A stretch of DNA of 8,325 bases, taken from NCBI GenBank assembly GCA_029856615.1, contig JAHKLF010000059.1, positions 1-8,325 on the forward strand, read 5' to 3'. The notes beneath the pieces were generated by a model, which worked only from the letters and a program-made list of their open reading frames with translations, did no database searches and was not told where the DNA came from. Below are positions 6,442 to 8,325 of the stretch, piece by piece; position 1 is the stretch's first letter, and each line of letters starts with the position of its first letter. The DNA is from Candidatus Njordarchaeota archaeon. Lineage in GTDB: Archaea; Asgardarchaeota; Njordarchaeia; Njordarchaeales; Njordarchaeaceae. The position numbers and the translations under genes are program-made.

Positions 6442-6466
6442 AAAAGGACTCGTATTATTACGAAAA
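6442..6466 (-). terminator. Possible terminator after the surface-protein gene
   Basis: Downstream of the TAG stop at 6475-6473 the minus strand has TTTT (6466-6463), a small hairpin CGTA-ATAA-TACG (6462-6451), then another TTTT (6445-6442). The hairpin is short, so termination here is only plausible. Confidence 0.3.
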
Positions 6467-6472
6467 GACTCA

Positions 6473-8325
6473 CTATTTTTTCTTCATAGAGATGCGTTTT
6501 CGTATTTTAGCACATAGAAATATAAGCAAAATTATAAAGGCTTCGGTCATCAAAATTTGATATAGTGTCCAATCGTTTTCTTTTTCCCCATTACCAACAT
6601 ATACTATAATCAGAACCGTATTGACATTTCCTGCATTATCTATAACTTTGAATTGGATAATGTTTTTCCCCGCATTAAGGTTAACTAGTTCAAAATTCCG
6701 TTTTAAATAAATACTAGTCCAGGGATCATCATTAATTTTTATGAGACAATCAGCTACGCCAGATAGCTTATCATAATATATGATACTAACTGTGATATTA
6801 TTTCGACGCGTTTTAGATTCATTCTTAGGATAGTTTATTATAATTATAGGGTTGGTATAATCAATTCCAAAGAGAGCTTCGTGCGATATATTTACATGTC
6901 TTAAATGCATGTAAACTCTAATCTGATGGAGACCTTCAGATAAATTGTAGAACGTATAAGCGGTACTATATCCTACAAAAATGGGATCCTTATAATCGAG
7001 TTGCACCGAAAAACCTTCAAAGTCTGTAATATTTTCGTATGTCCAATTTAAGGTGAGACATTTCTTATTAAACCAATATAAACCTGGTGGAAGCCGAATT
7101 TTAACGCTTGGGTATTCTGGGAGGAATATATCATAATCATGATAAAACTCGTAATAATTACTCATACCATCTCTGTCATAATCTAAGGTTTTCTCAAATT
7201 TAACCTCTCGAGTATTATTCCATGGACCTGTAAGATTTTTAATGCCATAATAATACCAGTCACTTCTATCTGAATACATGTTATGTGGCGTATAGCGTGT
7301 TCTGGGATTGAATTGCACTGATAATTCTTCCCCATCAATTATCCCATCATTATCTGTATCTATGTCTAAGGGATTAAGAGCGAATGCTATCTCAAAGCCG
7401 TCAGTTAGACCATCGCCATCAGAATCTGATAAGAATGGAGAAGTGAAATAAAATTGCTCATATTTTATTGGCATTTTGTCTTCATCAAGATCATCATCTG
7501 GATTTTTTAGATCACCATATAGAGCTTCAAATGGATCAAAAATTCCATCTCCATCGCTATCTATTGTCGATGAATTGAAGCCGCTCAAGCTTTCCCAGTA
7601 ATCCGTGAGCAAATCCAAATCTTTGTCCATAATATATTCTCTCTGGTTTGAATATACTAGAGTTAAATTATCTACATGATGATTCCATAAATCTGTGCGT
7701 CCAATTGGAGCTACTACATTATCAGAAAAGATAATTGCCGTGCTTGTGCAATCTTTACCATCCATGTATACTTTCTTAACATTGAAGATCGGTAGCTTTG
7801 AGTCTTCAGATGCATAGAAAGGAAGAAAGATCAGAGATGAGTTACCTATGTAGATGTCGTGAATCGATACAACAATCTCTATTTCATTGTTATTGAGTAT
7901 TCGCTTTTGTATGAATAGGGGGAAATAGAACCAACGATAATTATATCTGAATTGCTTATACCAATTCTCCCCCCAGCGCACCTTAAACAGCATTGGATAA
8001 TAGAGATTAAGAGCAACAATATGAGGAGAAAGAGCCTTAGCCCCAAATTTACCAGATAAAATATATGAACATCTTAAATAACCATCAGAGTCTATGAACT
8101 TCTTCAACCCATTTACCAGCGAATAAGTATACGAATTAAAGTATAGTTGAGTCAAATCATACATTCTGAGTAAATACAGAGCTATTACATATCCCTCAAA
8201 AGTTTTCCACAAACTCACATATGAAGGAGATCCCGAATCAATTTCTGTCCAATCTCTGCTCACACATTTAGCATGCAAAATTCCATAATATGGTGCTTTA
8301 TTAGGCCACGCAACGGGCCTACTTA
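6473..8325 (-). CDS. Surface protein with thrombospondin-type-3-like Ca loops and C-terminal membrane anchor (5' end missing)
   Basis: The reading frame continues without a stop through the right edge, so the N-terminus lies outside the window; the TTG at 8278 is only the first start-like codon. The visible 617 residues have three parts. First is a Trp/Tyr-rich region without a recognised family (8325 to about 7620). Next are five Asp-rich loops: DSDGDGIFD (7561-7535), a degenerate DLDEDKMPI (about 7493-7467), DSDGDGLTD (7426-7400), DTDNDGIID (7360-7334) and DYDRDGMSN (7183-7157). These match thrombospondin type 3 / EF-like calcium-binding repeats. Then come one or two beta-sandwich Ig-like domains (about 7130-6600), the last with the common VIDNAGN strand. 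It ends with one membrane span (about 6560-6500) and a basic KIRKRISMKKK tail, so the bulk should face outside with the C-terminus in the cytoplasm. Role in adhesion or as an S-layer-associated protein or enzyme is not determined. Confidence 0.8.
   Translation of the reverse strand, partial: SRPVAWPNKAPYYGILHAKCVSRDWTEIDSGSPSYVSLWKTFEGYVIALYLLRMYDLTQLYFNSYTYSLVNGLKKFIDSDGYLRCSYILSGKFGAKALSPHIVALNLYYPMLFKVRWGENWYKQFRYNYRWFYFPLFIQKRILNNNEIEIVVSIHDIYIGNSSLIFLPFYASEDSKLPIFNVKKVYMDGKDCTSTAIIFSDNVVAPIGRTDLWNHHVDNLTLVYSNQREYIMDKDLDLLTDYWESLSGFNSSTIDSDGDGIFDPFEALYGDLKNPDDDLDEDKMPIKYEQFYFTSPFLSDSDGDGLTDGFEIAFALNPLDIDTDNDGIIDGEELSVQFNPRTRYTPHNMYSDRSDWYYYGIKNLTGPWNNTREVKFEKTLDYDRDGMSNYYEFYHDYDIFLPEYPSVKIRLPPGLYWFNKKCLTLNWTYENITDFEGFSVQLDYKDPIFVGYSTAYTFYNLSEGLHQIRVYMHLRHVNISHEALFGIDYTNPIIIINYPKNESKTRRNNITVSIIYYDKLSGVADCLIKINDDPWTSIYLKRNFELVNLNAGKNIIQFKVIDNAGNVNTVLIIVYVGNGEKENDWTLYQILMTEAFIILLIFLCAKIRKRISMKKK

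Noticed and set aside
6387..6470. Three similar AAGGACT / AAAGACT words upstream of the small four-span protein gene
   Set aside because: Irregular spacing, and one copy sits in the terminator region of the preceding gene; too weak for an operator call.
8276..8278. TTG at 8278 as the true start of the surface protein
   Set aside because: The frame stays open for at least 15 more codons to the window edge, no signal peptide follows the TTG, and a membrane-anchored extracellular protein should have one.

Overview
This window is an AT-rich archaeal chromosomal segment. Several things point to the archaea, most likely a thermophilic Thermoproteota lineage such as the Desulfurococcales. Intergenic regions carry TATA-like boxes about 26 bp before plausible transcription starts. 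Several leaders have GGTGA or GAGG ribosome-binding sites, TTG starts recur, and ATA and AGA codons are common. The proteins include an archaeal VapBC-type pair, a UbiA prenyltransferase, an arrestin-fold protein, a DUF973-like membrane protein and a Ca-loop surface protein. The lineage call is an inference from style, not a database match. No tRNA, rRNA, CRISPR array or insertion sequence was seen.

Layout from left to right. Positions 1-385 (minus) hold an AbrB-type antitoxin gene overlapping by ATGA a PIN-domain (VapC) toxin gene that runs off the left edge. The toxin reading frame appears broken by one extra base in a four-base run. Positions 444-1418 (minus) encode a threonine/serine dehydratase-family PLP enzyme without an ACT domain. 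Positions 1682-2539 (minus) encode a two-domain arrestin-fold (Spo0M-like) protein. A 336-bp divergent promoter region separates it from a radical SAM protein (2876-3742, plus). Convergent to that gene is a UbiA-family membrane prenyltransferase (3824-4675, minus). A 201-bp divergent promoter region separates it from a five-span membrane protein with a C-terminal winged-helix-like tail (4877-5734, plus). Only 22 bp further on, in convergent orientation, is a small four-span membrane protein whose PH-like strands flank the membrane block (5757-6326, minus). Last comes the C-terminal part of a large, membrane-anchored extracellular protein with Ca-binding D-x-D-x-D-G loops (6473 to the right edge, minus).

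Most genes look like single transcription units with their own promoters rather than one operon. The only clearly coupled pair is vapB/vapC. A common theme of the right half is membrane or cell-surface proteins of unknown function. I do not see a coherent new multi-gene defence or metabolic system. The most notable items are the frameshifted toxin next to an apparently intact antitoxin, a direct repeat over the antitoxin start that could be an operator, and two uncharacterised membrane proteins with recognisable soluble domains.
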